Of a stretch of DNA of 64,000 nt, positions 1 through 11,156 are shown one piece after another. The notes under the pieces were generated by a model. That model ran no database searches. It had not been told where the DNA came from and was given only the letters and a program-made list of their open reading frames with translations. This stretch comes from Miscanthus floridulus (lineage: Eukaryota; Streptophyta; Magnoliopsida; Poales; Poaceae). Position 1 is the first letter of the stretch; each line of letters opens with the position of its first letter. Made by a program: the position numbers and the translations under genes. The stretch lies in the NCBI RefSeq assembly GCF_019320115.1, contig NC_089591.1:62443798-62507797 (forward strand), in the 5' to 3' direction.

Positions 1-300
1 CTTGCCTGGTACTATGCCATAAAAGGGTGCTTGTGGGTGTAATCATCCCGACGAGTTGTAGTCCTATCTTCCTTAGAGTTTCTAAGAAAATGATGTTGAG
101 TCCGGCTCCCCTATCGATTAGTACTTTTGTGACAGTCATACCGGCAATAGTTGGATCTAGAACCAGTGGGTAATGGCCTGCGTTTCCTACGCTAGTCCAT
201 TGGTCTTCTCTTGAAAATTGGATTGGATACTGTGACCAGTTGAGATATCTTGGAGTAGCTGGTTCTGCTGCCATGATGGTTTGCAGCGCTAGCTTTTCTT
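1..300 (-). pseudogene. Tat-type aspartic protease region (partial)
   Basis: Conceptual minus-strand translation gives a stretch resembling the retropepsin of Tat elements. The active-site neighbourhood reads LIDRGAGLN, where the family usually has LIDGGAGLN, followed by a FYGIVPG-like motif. The key aspartate is present; the neighbouring glycine is replaced by arginine. RT, RNase H and integrase would lie to the left of the window. Confidence 0.6.
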
Positions 301-342
301 GATGTTTACTTCTAGAATCTGGAACCCAAGCAAAGATTACTG

Positions 343-2386
343 CTATTGTCCCCCTGGGTTTTTAGAATCCCTTATCTTCGTGGTTGTCTTCTTCTTTTTT
401 CTGATTGCTTTCTTTGGTATTCTCCTTACTATCTTTTCTTGTGTATCGATCTTTGAATGTGTAGCAATCTCTAATGGTGTGAATTCCTTTGGGGTGCAAG
501 ATGCAATGCATGTTTTCAATGTCGTCATACCTTCTGGGCTTGGAAAACTTCCTTGATTTGTCGGTCACCGCTACGGTGTTGTCTAGTCCACGTTTTCTCT
601 CTTGATATCTGTTGTTTCAATGATTTTGCTTGTCTCGGTTGTTTCTATTCGGAAACCTTTCTCATGTCTTTTCCTCTGCAGTAATCATCTTCTCTACTGT
701 TTGTCTAAATTCTTCATTGTTTCTCAGGTTTTCTTTGTAGAAATCTTGAAATTGCCACCTAGCCATGATTCTGTGAGAGAAAGCCTTGATTACTTCTCTT
801 TTGGTGATGTCATGTACTTGAGCTCATAGTTCGCCAAATCATCGATAGTAATTTCTAAGACTTTCACCTCCTTTATGCTTGAGTCCTTTTAACTCTGCGT
901 GGGTGATTGGGTGTGTAATGATACCTACGAAATTCTCACAGAAAGCTCTTTGCAAGTCCTCCCAATTTCTGATTGATCCTGGATTCAATTTGTCAAACCA
1001 TTGAAGGGGCATCGTTTCTAGGGCCATGGGAAACAACAAGGTCTTGATATCATCGTCTCCTCCGGCCAATTTAATCAATTGTGAGTAAATCCTGAGCCAC
1101 TGCCTTGGTTCGGTCTTGCCATCATACTTAGAGTGGTTGGATGGCTTGAACTTGTGAGGTAGTCGTAATGAAGTGAGTCTATTCGCAAAACAGGAGAATC
1201 TATCGTGCGCCCCAGCTTCTTTGTATTCTGATTCGCCACCTCCTTCTAGCCAACTATCGTCTTGATGAGAGTAGTTCTGCGTGGCTATCTAAATGGGTAC
1301 TTTGCTTTTGATCTTTCTTGGTTGTTTGACTCGATAGTTTTGACTATGGTCCCTTCTACTTTCCCCGTTGTGACTTCCACTTGGTTCAAGTCTCTCGAAA
1401 GCGGATTTCCTTTGATTTTGATCTTCTTGCGCATGAGATGTTGATCTGGCAGGTAGTTTTGAATGGGTTCTTCCATTGTGCGTCCTTAGGGCTATTGATC
1501 GGAGGTAGTCCCGGAGTTGTTCCTATTTTTCACTGGGATGTGAGATTACTTTGAGTTCTTCTAGTGCTTCTAGGATCCTATCGTAGGGTGTATTTGCCGC
1601 ATGTCCTTCTTTGACTTCTTGTTCTGATTTTCTTCTTTCGTACTCAGCTAGATCTAACTCAGATCTGATCCATGCTTCCTTGTGCTGCCTAGCAGGGCGT
1701 TGGCATCCTTGTTTCAATTTGTTTTTTCTTTCTCTAGCTTGCTTTTGATTTTCGGTCTCACCATCGTGCCCTTGGATAAAGGGTGATATGTTTGATTCAG
1801 ATTTGTCTGATGACCTGATGTTGGGTGCTTCTAGGGGGGGCAATGGTGATCGAGGATAGCGAATCATGAATACTTCTCGTGCGTGGGTTGTTCTGTCATC
1901 GATGTTGGTTTCTGTACTGTTAGAGTTGTTGATAACTTTAGTAGAGGCTTCAAGGTCGCAGATCGAGTCTCCTTCTTGGTAGGGTAGAGCTGTTGTCATT
2001 GTTTTGTCAACTAGCCAGGTACTGCTATCCTTAGGAATAGAACCTGGCCAGTGGATGATGCAGTCTTGAGATGTTACGGTTAGTACGAGACCTTCCTGAG
2101 CTCCTATCAGTGGTATTCCAAAAACTGGATGAAGAGATCTTTCGAGCTGTGCCTGATAAGATGTTGCCATGTTACCAAGACCGAACGGAAAAGGACCCAT
2201 CTTCTTTAAAGTACTCTGAGTATACTCCGAGTTGTATTCTTGATAGGTTGATGTCGTGTTCCGGAGCCTTGTCGAAAAAGAACTCGGTTTTCCAAAAGAA
2301 CTCGGATAAGACTCCATCTTAGAAGCGGAACCTGAGTTTGAATCAGATGCGTGAAGCCATGGAATCTGAGTTGGATTAGACATCAT
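343..2386 (-). pseudogene. Tat-type gag (degenerate)
   Basis: The first open stretch (2386 to 1523) is 287 codons, rich in S, N, Q and charged residues. The frame then continues through a TAG at 1523-1525 and another near 1290. The conserved gag core follows at about 1078-839, with the pattern ALETMPLQWFDKL and an AFCENF motif. Two in-frame TGA codons near 834-840 and one near 670 stand where arginine is expected, consistent with CGA to TGA decay. The cysteine-containing C-terminal part is at about 343-568 in shifted frames. The product would be the structural capsid protein of the virus-like particle. Because the frame is broken at least five times, it cannot make full-length Gag. Confidence 0.75.
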
Positions 2387-2594
2387 GAGCTACACAAATC
2401 TTCCAGCAAGCTGATCTATCGTTGTCACCGAAATGGAAAGGTCTTGATGATGATCCGAATCTTTGAGGAGACGGCCTTGGAGCTTACCATCGTCACCTAC
2501 CTCACAGATCCATGAACCGAAGATGAAGGTTGATCCCTTCGAAAAAATCATGTTGTCGAGGTCCGTTGAGCTCTCGGATGCAAATTCACCGAAA

Positions 2595-2613
2595 GCCCCT
2601 ACCTGGCGCGCCA
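2595..2613 (-). other. Primer-binding site of Tat-type element
   Basis: Two bases inside the LTR end the minus strand reads TGGCGCGCCAGGTAGGGGC. It begins with the TGG expected to pair with a tRNA CCA end. I do not assign the tRNA. Confidence 0.6.
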
Positions 2614-2615
2614 GC

Positions 2616-3000
2616 TGTCGATGTTTCACCACTGATAGCCTGCCGCGGGGTACCTGGGGCAGTTTGTTTAGGCTTCAGCGTATGCAGAACTTGATGGTAA
2701 ACGCAAGAGATAGTTGATTTATCCTAGTTTGAGCCTTCGATCATGATCGAGTAATAGCCCTACGTCTAGTCGGCGTTAGCCTTTGCGTTGGATTGATTGT
2801 AAAGTGTTGTGTTGCGTTGTGTCTCTAGGAATCCTACCCTCCTTTATATAGTCAGGAGGTCAGAATCCTAGTCGGTTTATAATGAGAGTTTCTAGTAGGA
2901 TTACAGAATAATACTACTACTAATATTACATGGGAAGAATCCTAGTTAGACTAGATCTTCTCCCTTCCTTGTGGGGTATCTTATGGGTCCCGCACCGACA
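2616..3000 (-). repeat. LTR (5') of Tat-type element
   Basis: A 385-bp segment bounded by TGTCG at 2616 and CGACA at 3000, a perfect short terminal inverted repeat. A minus-strand TATA box lies inside, and a primer-binding-like sequence abuts the inner end. The 3' LTR is outside the window, so its age cannot be judged. Confidence 0.85.
2841..2850 (-). promoter_or_regulatory. TATA box in LTR
   Basis: The minus strand reads TATATAAAGG here, in the middle of the LTR, the expected place for the element's Pol II promoter. Assignment is from motif and position only. Confidence 0.6.
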
Positions 3001-4935
3001 GAGGGCCAGGAGCATCATGATCAAAACTCATTTGCTCCTTCGCCCTATAATTTAGTTTTGTTTAAAAACAACTTTTACCTTTTCTTTCCATAACATCATT
3101 GTTCATTATGTAGCCCATGTATATTTATATTGAGCGCTAGCAAACTACCCATATGCATATAACCCGTAGGAGAACAAGGAACAAGATAATCAATCACTAG
3201 GATGTCCTTACGGGTATCAAAATTAGACACAAGCAAAAGAGTAATTAATAAATGGTGAATAGGCATCAAGGTAGATCCCATGCTATAGCCTTGGTTAGCA
3301 AACTCCTGCTGATCCTGCTAGTCATCAAAGTACTCTTGGTCACCAACGTGTTCCTCACCGTCTGAACACGACCAACACGGCAACATACAACATTCTAGAA
3401 ACATTGATGCAAAGCAAACAATCCTATAGTTAGAACAGTACACCAGCAGTATAGAAAACAAGATAAAATGTTTATGAAAAGAATCTATGTCTCGCTATGA
3501 TCACGTCAACACGAAGTTCACGAAAATCGGAGCTAAAACGTGATAGTTATGAATTAAATGGGGTTTCCGATAGCAATTTACTTAATTAGACCTAACCCTA
3601 AAATTTAAAAGTTCCAAACATGATTAACAGTGGTACTAACATGTAGATTATGAAATTACGAAACTAACGCAATTTGAACGGGTCAATTCAGAGCTAAAAT
3701 GAAGTTTTTATGAGCAAAACAAATCTAGTGGCATTTCTGTAAATACTGAAAACGTATTTCGGACTAAAACAATATATTTTACATTTTCAAAAGGAGAAAG
3801 CGTACTCAGGAAAAGTTACCCACGAAGGGGTATCGGCTTATGTGAGCCGTTGGATCAAGAACGGGTAGATCAGATTAGATCTGGGGGAGGGAGAGAGAAA
3901 GAGTTGGCCGGAACAGTGGCTCCAGCGGTGGCACTCCATGGCCGGCGATGTGGAGCTCGCTGGAGTGTTCGGTTCGGGGGCTACGATCCACGGTTCGATG
4001 AACCGAGAGCACTGGGAGAGGGAGGGGAAACAGGCGAACTCGTCTAGGCCTAGAGCGCGACCGGAGGTTGTGGTTGGCATGGGGGCGGCCATGGCCGGTG
4101 GCGAGAGCTCACGGGCACACGCTAAATGGGGTCTACGGGCCACGAAACTCACCAATAACCGCACGGGGAGAAAGAGGGGAGGAAGGGGTTCTCACCGCGG
4201 GGAAAACGGAGGCTGAGGCGGCTCAGGGACAGCAATCCGTGCAGAGGTGTGGTCAGTGGATCCCGGCGCTTCTCCGGTGCTGCGCGGTTGTGACTTCCTC
4301 GGCTCAAGCGAGTGCGGAAAGGGAGCGGGGAAATAGCAGGGGAAAGCGGCTCGGGTGGGGCTTCCTTTTTGTAGAGGTAGGGGCATAGGGGAGGGGCGCT
4401 CTCACAACACGGACGTGGGCGCGGAGCGGCAGCGGTTGCGCCTCGACCAAAAACGGGGCGCGTGGGAGAAAGGAGACGGCGCCGACAGGCGGGCCCGTGC
4501 TGGCAGCGGCTGAGGGCGGGGCGAAGGGCGCACGGCAGCGGTTAGGTGCACGGTGCTGGGCCAAGCAGGCCAAGGTAGTTGCATCCGAGCTGGGCTGGCG
4601 GGCTGGCGCGGAGGGAGAAAAGGGCCAGCGGAGAAAATGGCCTACAGGCCGAATGAGGAAGGGAGGGAAGAGAAATGAAGAAGCCTTTTTCTTTTTATTT
4701 TCCAAGATTTAGCAAACCATTTTCAAATTGATTTTGTATCCAAATTCAAATTTGATCAAAACCAATCGTTACAAAGATGAAAGTGTAGCAGCATGTATGC
4801 ATAAAAAGGTTACTAACCTTATATTTGATTTTAGTTTCCCAAAAATTATTAATTTCCTATATTTGAATGCACACATAATAACATAATTAAATCAAATTTT
4901 CTTATTTCAAAAGACTAAAATTTTTGGGTGTTACA
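3001..4935 (-). repeat. 3' LTR of Tekay-type element (truncated by Tat insertion)
   Basis: This 1935-bp copy corresponds to 12126-14113 of the complete LTR. It ends with GGGTGTTACA at 4935 and starts abruptly at the Tat LTR boundary. Scattered substitutions, a 4-bp indel near 3294 and the 53-bp deletion near 3812 show that the two LTRs have diverged for some time. Confidence 0.85.
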
Positions 4936-4941
4936 ATTCTA

Positions 4942-4952
4942 CCCCCCTTAAG
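4942..4952 (-). other. Polypurine tract of Tekay-type element
   Basis: The minus strand reads AAGGGGGG just before the 3' LTR start TGTAACACCC, the expected plus-strand primer position. Confidence 0.65.
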
Positions 4953-4989
4953 GTGAATCTTGTCCTCAAGATTCGGGTGATTGCTTACT

Positions 4990-7900
4990 CAAACAGTTGG
5001 GGATAAGACTTCCACAACTCCTCTTCTCTTTCCCAAGTAGCCTCATCCTCTGTATACCAATTCCACTGTACCTTGCATATTTTTATAACTCAGCTCCTTA
5101 TAACTCTTTCTGCCATCTGTAAGATCTTTATCGGATACTCTTCATAAGTGAGATCTTCCTTAACAGCAAGTTCTTCTAAAGGAATTTACTCTTCTGGTAC
5201 TCGCAAACACTTCTTTAACTGAGAAATATGAAACACATCGTGTACACCTGACAAACTCTCAGGCAGTTCCAACTAATAGGCTACTTTGCCATGTCTCTTT
5301 AGGATCTTAAAAGGTCCAATATACCTCGGTGTCAACTTTCCCTTCATATTGAATCTTTTCACACTTCTCATTGGTGACACCTTCAAGTACACATAATCTC
5401 TAACTTCAAAAGTCAGCTCTCTTCTACGAGTATTAGCGTAACTCTTCTATCAGGACTGAGCCACTCTCAAGTTGTCTCTAATCATTCTCACTTGTTCTTC
5501 TGCATCTCTAAGGACATCGGGTCCAAACACTTGAGTTTCACCAGTCTGATTCCAGAACAAAGGTGTTCTACATTTACGCCCATACAACGCCTCAAAAGGT
5601 GCCATCTTGAGACTCTTCTGGAACTGTTGTTGTACGAGAACTCCGCATATGGCAGACTCTTATCCCAACTATTACCATACTACAGTGCACAAGCTCTCAA
5701 CATATCTTCTAAAATATGGTTGATCCTTTCAGTCTGTCCATCAGTTTGTGGGTGGTAAGCAGAGCTGAAATTCAACTTTGTCCCCAGAGATCTATGTACT
5801 TTCTGCTAGAATTGCAACGTAAACTGAGTGCTTCTATCAGACACAATTTTCTTGGAAACACCATGTAAGCACACTATTCTTTCCATGTACAACTCTGCTA
5901 GCCTTGCACCTGTATAGGTAGTCTTGACTGGTAAAAAGTGAGCAACCTTGGTGAGTCGATCCACTATTACCCATATTGAATCATAACCTCTTTGAGTGTG
6001 GGGCAAACCTATGATAAAATCCATACCAACTTCTTCCCATTTCTATTCAAGAATCTTCATTGGTTGTAACAACCCTGCAGGTCTTTGATGCTTAGTTTTC
6101 ACTCTTTGACAAGTGTCACACAAAGCCACATACTCTGCCACATCTCTCTTCAAACCATACCACCAATATTTGTCTTTGAGATCCAAATACATCTTGGTAC
6201 TTCTGGGATGTATAGAATATGCAGACTCATGTGCCTCTTACAGAATTGCATCATGGATAGCCTTCACTTCAGGTACACATATCCTTTTTCTGAACCAAAG
6301 AGTACCATTCTCATCCATCCTAAATCCTGGTACCTTTCCAAGCACTATATTCTCTGCTATCTCCTTAAGTTTTTCATCCTCTAATTGACCTTTGCGTATC
6401 TCTTGCTCCAAAGTAGGCTCTATTACCAATTCCATCGCATTAGTGACAAGGCTCAAGTTGAGATATTCCATTTCAGTACACAACTCTGCTGACATAAATG
6501 TCATCCAAAGTTCATTGGCATAACTCTTCCTGCTAAGTGCATCAGCCATGACATTTGCTTTTCCTGGATGATAATGCACTCCCAAATCATAGTCTTTGAT
6601 CAATTCTAACCAACGATGTTGTCTTAGATTCAGATTTGACTGGGTAAAGATATACTTCAAACTCTTGTGATCTGTATAGATATCACTCTTATGCCCAATT
6701 AGATAATATCTCCAGATTTTCAAAGCATGAACCATAGCTACCAATTCCAAGTCATGAGTAGGGTAGTTCAACTCATGCTTCCTCAATTGTCTAGATGCAT
6801 ATGCCACCACTCTTCCTTCTTGCATAAGAACACATCCAAGGCCTAGACGAGATGCATCATAATATATCGAGAAGCTCTTGCTTAAATCTGGCAAAATCAA
6901 CACTAGAGTTGTAGTCAATCTCTTCTTTAGCTCATCAAAGTTTGTCTGGAATTTATCAGACCATACATACTTAGCATTCTTTTCTAATAGAGCTGTCATA
7001 GGCTTAGCAAGCTTGGAAAAACCTTCAATGAATCTCCTATAGTATCCAGCCAATCCCAAAAAACTACGGATCTCACTTACATTGGTTGGTGGTTTCCAAT
7101 TCAATACATCTTGCACTTTGCCTGGATCCACTGCTATTCCACCATTGGAGACAACATGACCTAGAAAAGAGACATCCTTCAACCAAAACTCACACTTGCT
7201 CTGCTTAGCGTACAACTTATGTTCTCTAAGCTTTTACAAGACCATCATTATATGTTCAGTATGTTCTTCTTTGGTCTTGGAGAATATCAGTATGTCATCA
7301 ATGAATACCACCACAAATTTATCGAGAAACTCCATGAACACCTTATTCATCAGATACATAAAGTATGTAGGTGCATTGGTCAATCCAAAAGACATAACGA
7401 TATACTCATACAAGCCATACCATGTAGTGAATGTTGTCTTGGGTATGTCCGAGTTTCAAATCTTTAGTTGATGGTAACCTGAGCGGAGATCAATCTTGGA
7501 GAACACATAGGCTCCTCTCAACTGATCAAACAAATCATCAATCCTAGGCAAAGGGTATTTATTCTTGATTGTAACCTCATTAAGTGAATGGTAATCCACA
7601 ACATCCGTTGACTACCATCTTTCTTATCCATAAAGATCACAGGTGCCCCCCATGGGGAAGAACTGGGGTGTATGAAACCTTTTTCTTGCAACTCTTTTAG
7701 TTGTTTCTTAAGCTCTTCTAATTCATTAACCCCCATTCTATATGGACGCCTAGCTATTGGTGTAGTTGTAGATAATAATTCAATAATGAATTCAATGTCA
7801 TGGTTAGGTGGCATACCTGGCAAGTCATCAGGGAAGACATCCGGGAACTCCTCCACAACACGATCTTGTTCATTGGCATCACCATCTAATTGATTCACAG

Positions 7901-8330
7901 TGGCTATTGGCTAAGCTTGCACTACCACTTCTACATAGATTCTATCTCCATTGGGTGATGTCACAACAACAGATTTCTCCTAACACTGAATCACTGCTCG
8001 GTGTTGTTTCATCCAATCCATTCCCAGAATAAGATCAATTCCCGCTGTTCTCAACACAATTGGTTTCACTTTGAAGTCTACCCCCTTAAGGAAATGCTAG
8101 TTGAGGGACTCCAATAAGAAGCGGGCATACTACCTCCCAGTGAATTTACTAGTATGGGGTTTTTTATGGCACATAAAGGTATGCTATGTATTCTAACAAA
8201 AGCTTGGGAAATAAATGAATGTGAAGCACCGGAATCAAAAAGTATTGTAGCAGAGATAGAGTTGACACTGAACGTACCCAACATGACCTCAGGTGTCTCC
8301 TGAGCTGCATCAGATGACACATAGTTCACC
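4990..8330 (-). pseudogene. Tekay-type pol: protease, RT, RNase H, integrase, chromodomain (degenerate)
   Basis: Domains follow in order along the minus strand. Protease has LFDSGASHSFIS (about 8220-8330). RT runs from about 7900 to 7050 with the FIDD catalytic box near 7290-7305. RNase H includes the YTDHKSL and ADALSRK motifs (about 6500-6850). The integrase core (6024-5806 and onward) is followed by a GPY/F-type module near 5240-5400. A chromodomain-like end is at about 4990-5150. One extra G near 8081-8085 and a one-base loss near 7603 shift the frame. The longest open piece (7215-6238) is 325 codons. Many stops are TAG in glutamine positions (7980, 7911, 5680, 5447, 5272), with a few TGA at arginine positions. 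It is non-functional in this copy. Confidence 0.85.
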
Positions 8331-8404
8331 TTCGCAGTGTGAGGTGGCCGGGCATTGAACTTCTGATTACCATTCTGGTTCTAAGGAGCTTGCTAGTTCT
8401 GCTT

Positions 8405-9436
8405 CTTTGGACACTGATGAGCATAGTGACCTACTTCTCCATAGCGGTAGCATGCATTGGGGTTATTGGGTGCACCACTCTTCACAGGATCATTGTTGGG
8501 CATTCCCTGGCGTGTTGCCTGATTGCTAGTCTGTTGCGGGGGACGCTGATTACCATACTGTTGCTGGTACTGAGGGCGTTGCTGGAACTTGTTACGCTGA
8601 GGATACTGACCATGGTTTCCATGGTTAGATGGTCCTTGATTCCTCTACTAAAAACCCTGCTGGGGATAAGCACGTGGGCGGGTGTTGCTTCTAGAAGCTT
8701 GCCCTTGAAGTCTCCTCTTCTTGGCTTCCATCTCTTTGCGCTTATCGTCAAGCACAATAGCGCGGTTCACCAAGGACTAAAAGTTAGGATAGGTGTTGGA
8801 CAACAGCTAGAGCTACAATCCATCATAAAGTCTCTTGAGGAAGTGGCGCTGCTTCTCCTTGTCATTAGCGACATCATTTGGAGCATATCGTGATAGTTGA
8901 GCAAACTTGTCATGATACTCCGCCACAGTCATGGATCCTTGCTTAAGGGACCTGAATTCCTCTTGCTTCAATTCCACTAGTCCATCGGGAATATGGTATG
9001 ATCGGAAGTTGTCCTTGAATTCCTGCTAGGAGATAGCAGGAGCATTGTTGGGGTGTCCATACTAAAAAGAATCCCACCAATCCTGAGCTGCTCCCTAGAG
9101 TTGACCAGAAGCATACAACACCTTCTCAAGATCATTGCATTGTGCTATGTTTAGTTGCTTTTCCACAGCACGCAACCAATCATCTGCCTCCAAGGGGTCT
9201 GAGGCATGGGTGGACACCAGAGGATGACCCTTCATAAACTCTCCACGCTTATCTCTGACCTGAACAGGTGGTGGTCCTCTTGCCGGTTCGTTATCCAAGC
9301 GTTGCATCATGGCTTGCATCAACTGCGCTTGCATTCCCATCAATTGTTCCATGGTCACTGGTGGCGGTGGTGGTGGATTTATGAGAGCATCACATCCACG
9401 ACCACGGCCTCTGTCTCTTCCTCCTCTTACGGCCAT
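8405..9436 (-). pseudogene. Tekay-type gag (degenerate)
   Basis: The start is ATG at 9436. The first 113 codons carry an RGR-rich N terminus, a proline run and the LEADDWLRAVEK-type gag motif of chromoviruses. The frame is then broken by TAG codons at 9095, 9062, 9026, 8813, 8807, 8777, 8648 and 8645. A zinc knuckle near 8430-8480 reads CYRYGEVGHYAHQC: the second cysteine of the CX2CX4HX4C pattern has become tyrosine. Downstream Q/N-rich sequence holds two more TAG codons (8393, 8381). Every TAG is in a place where glutamine (CAG) is expected. The product would be nucleocapsid protein; this copy cannot make it. Confidence 0.8.
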
Positions 9437-10124
9437 CTGTTTTCCAACAAATGTGCAAAAATTTTAGAGATTTCCAAATTATAGAGAGCTTATAAACGAT
9501 AAAGAACAATGCTGAGAATTCTCTGGACAAGATTCAAATACAGCAGCTCAATAAATCTGTCACAACTCGAGTTTCAGAGATCCAACAGAGGTGTACCAAG
9601 AATGGTTAGAAAGCTTAGTAGATCAGCTACAACTTTTATTTAGATCACTTTTACAGATTCTGACATACACATGGTAAAAAATAGAGCTAAACCGAATCTG
9701 TTCTGGGTTCCAGTCTGCGTAGAAACATCAACTTGTAACAGCTAGATCTCACAAACCTGAATAGATATTGACGTGATTCCAAAGACATTTGAAAGATACA
9801 GAAGTCTAGATATCTCCACAAAAATTTCAGAATTTTTGGCAGCCCAGATTTCGAGATACAAGATAAAGAACACAGGCTGCTCCAGAAATCAGCACAACAA
9901 GGATAAGATAAAGCAACCCATTTGCATTAAGAACTCATCTAAACTTAAGGTTCAATTCTATGGAATTTGTGGACATGCCCACAAACTTCCAGCAAACAAC
10001 CAAACTCCAAATCATCCAAGTTCACAATCATAAACATCTAATCACTAAAGTTCACATGACAAGATAAGACTAGACATGACACTCGAACTAACAACGTTGT
10101 AACATTAAACAAGGCACCTAACAC

Positions 10125-10973
10125 CTACGGGGCGGTGTCAATCATGGTGAACGACCGGCGCTTCTTCTTGTAGATCAGTGGCAGCCCAAGTTGAGCACGT
10201 AGTTCATCAACTTGCTTTTGGAGACGTCTCTCGGCCCTCTGTGATGCACGCAGCTCTCCCTTGACTTCTTCATCCACCCCCTGCATGGCATGGACATGTT
10301 GCACTATTGCTTCTAGAGTTGGGTTACTTTCTGGTGGTGCCAGGACCTGCCAGTTACCCTCATGATCATTGCGAGGAAGGAACCTAAAATGATCCTCCCT
10401 CATGGCCTCAAAACGACGACCATGGTAGTAGATGTAGGCGTCCTGCGCTGCATCTTCCATGCCATCCAATGCGTGAGCCCATCTAGCAGGGGCACGATGG
10501 ATAGTCTCCACCTCATGTCCATTCTTTATGTCATTCCAAGCAGTGACAACCAGCTCTACCTTCCAAAAGGTTGCCTTCAAAGGATGCTGGTACTCTGCAC
10601 AATGATAGATGATGGAGGCGTGCAAATCAGGGTAGTAGTCATCCAGCACATGAGTAAGGAGAGTGTGGTAGTAGGCCATCTCCGGGGCTGGCTTGAGGTA
10701 GTACTTGCACTTCCAGCCTATCTCCTCATCCACCATAGGGACAGCTGGGGATGGCACAGGTGTAGGTGAAGTAGCTGGTGACTCCTCTGTGGTAGCTATA
10801 GCAGGATAGACAGGTGCAACAGCTGGAGTAGGAGCAGGTGCAGGTGTCGGGGTAGCCATCTCCTCATCATCGGAGATGATCACAATCTCCTTCTCCACCT
10901 GTGGAGCACGGGGGGTGAACATGGCGTGGTAGCCTGCAGTGCTGAGGCGGGCGGTCTTCGGGTTATGAGACAT
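10125..10973 (-). CDS. Intact pre-gag ORF of Tekay-type element, 282 aa, function unknown
   Basis: This uninterrupted ORF lies in sense between the 5' LTR and gag of an element whose gag-pol is full of stops. The start is ATG at 10973, about 180 bp inside the LTR. Residues 1-35 are basic and polar. Residues 36-85 form an acidic (SDDEE) then alanine/proline/threonine-rich linker. Residues 90-220 look globular and aromatic-rich (many W, Y and H). Residues 235-270 are a predicted coiled coil rich in E, R, Q and L, and the tail is basic (KKKRR). I see no zinc knuckle, protease or polymerase motif, and I do not recognise the family. It could be an accessory protein of this clade or a captured host sequence. 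That it is open while its neighbours are not is what makes it noteworthy. Confidence 0.6.
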   Translation of the reverse strand: MSHNPKTARLSTAGYHAMFTPRAPQVEKEIVIISDDEEMATPTPAPAPTPAVAPVYPAIATTEESPATSPTPVPSPAVPMVDEEIGWKCKYYLKPAPEMAYYHTLLTHVLDDYYPDLHASIIYHCAEYQHPLKATFWKVELVVTAWNDIKNGHEVETIHRAPARWAHALDGMEDAAQDAYIYYHGRRFEAMREDHFRFLPRNDHEGNWQVLAPPESNPTLEAIVQHVHAMQGVDEEVKGELRASQRAERRLQKQVDELRAQLGLPLIYKKKRRSFTMIDTAP

Positions 10974-11140
10974 CTATAGATTTAAAGTAAGATAGAATTA
11001 GAATCACATCTATAGATTAAGGTATGAAAAGCATAAATATTTTAATAAAATAACAAGAATGAGACAATAAACATGAAACCAGAGGAGCAAAGATGCTAAA
11101 ACGACCATTTCTAACTAGGCTTGCGTCCTACAGTCAACAC

Positions 11141-11152
11141 GGCTCTGATAAT
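11141..11152 (-). other. Primer-binding site (initiator Met tRNA type)
   Basis: Next to the 5' LTR the minus strand contains TATCAGAGCC, the core of the initiator-methionine tRNA primer site TGGTATCAGAGC. The first bases have diverged. Confidence 0.65.
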
Positions 11153-11156
11153 AATT

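Larger units (their letters stand above)
1..3000 (-). mobile_element. Ty3/gypsy LTR retrotransposon, Tat lineage, 5' part
   Basis: The element reads leftward. It has a 5' LTR at 2616-3000, a primer-binding region, gag and the start of protease, and runs off the left edge of the window. The gag core at about 839-1078 is the retrotransposon gag domain typical of grass Tat/Retand/RIRE2 elements. It is inserted in the left LTR of the Tekay-type element: base 3001 resumes LTR sequence that matches position 12126 of the intact right LTR. The expected target duplication copy is GAGGG at 3001-3005; its partner would lie outside the window. The reading frame carries several stops, so this copy is dead. 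Confidence 0.85.
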
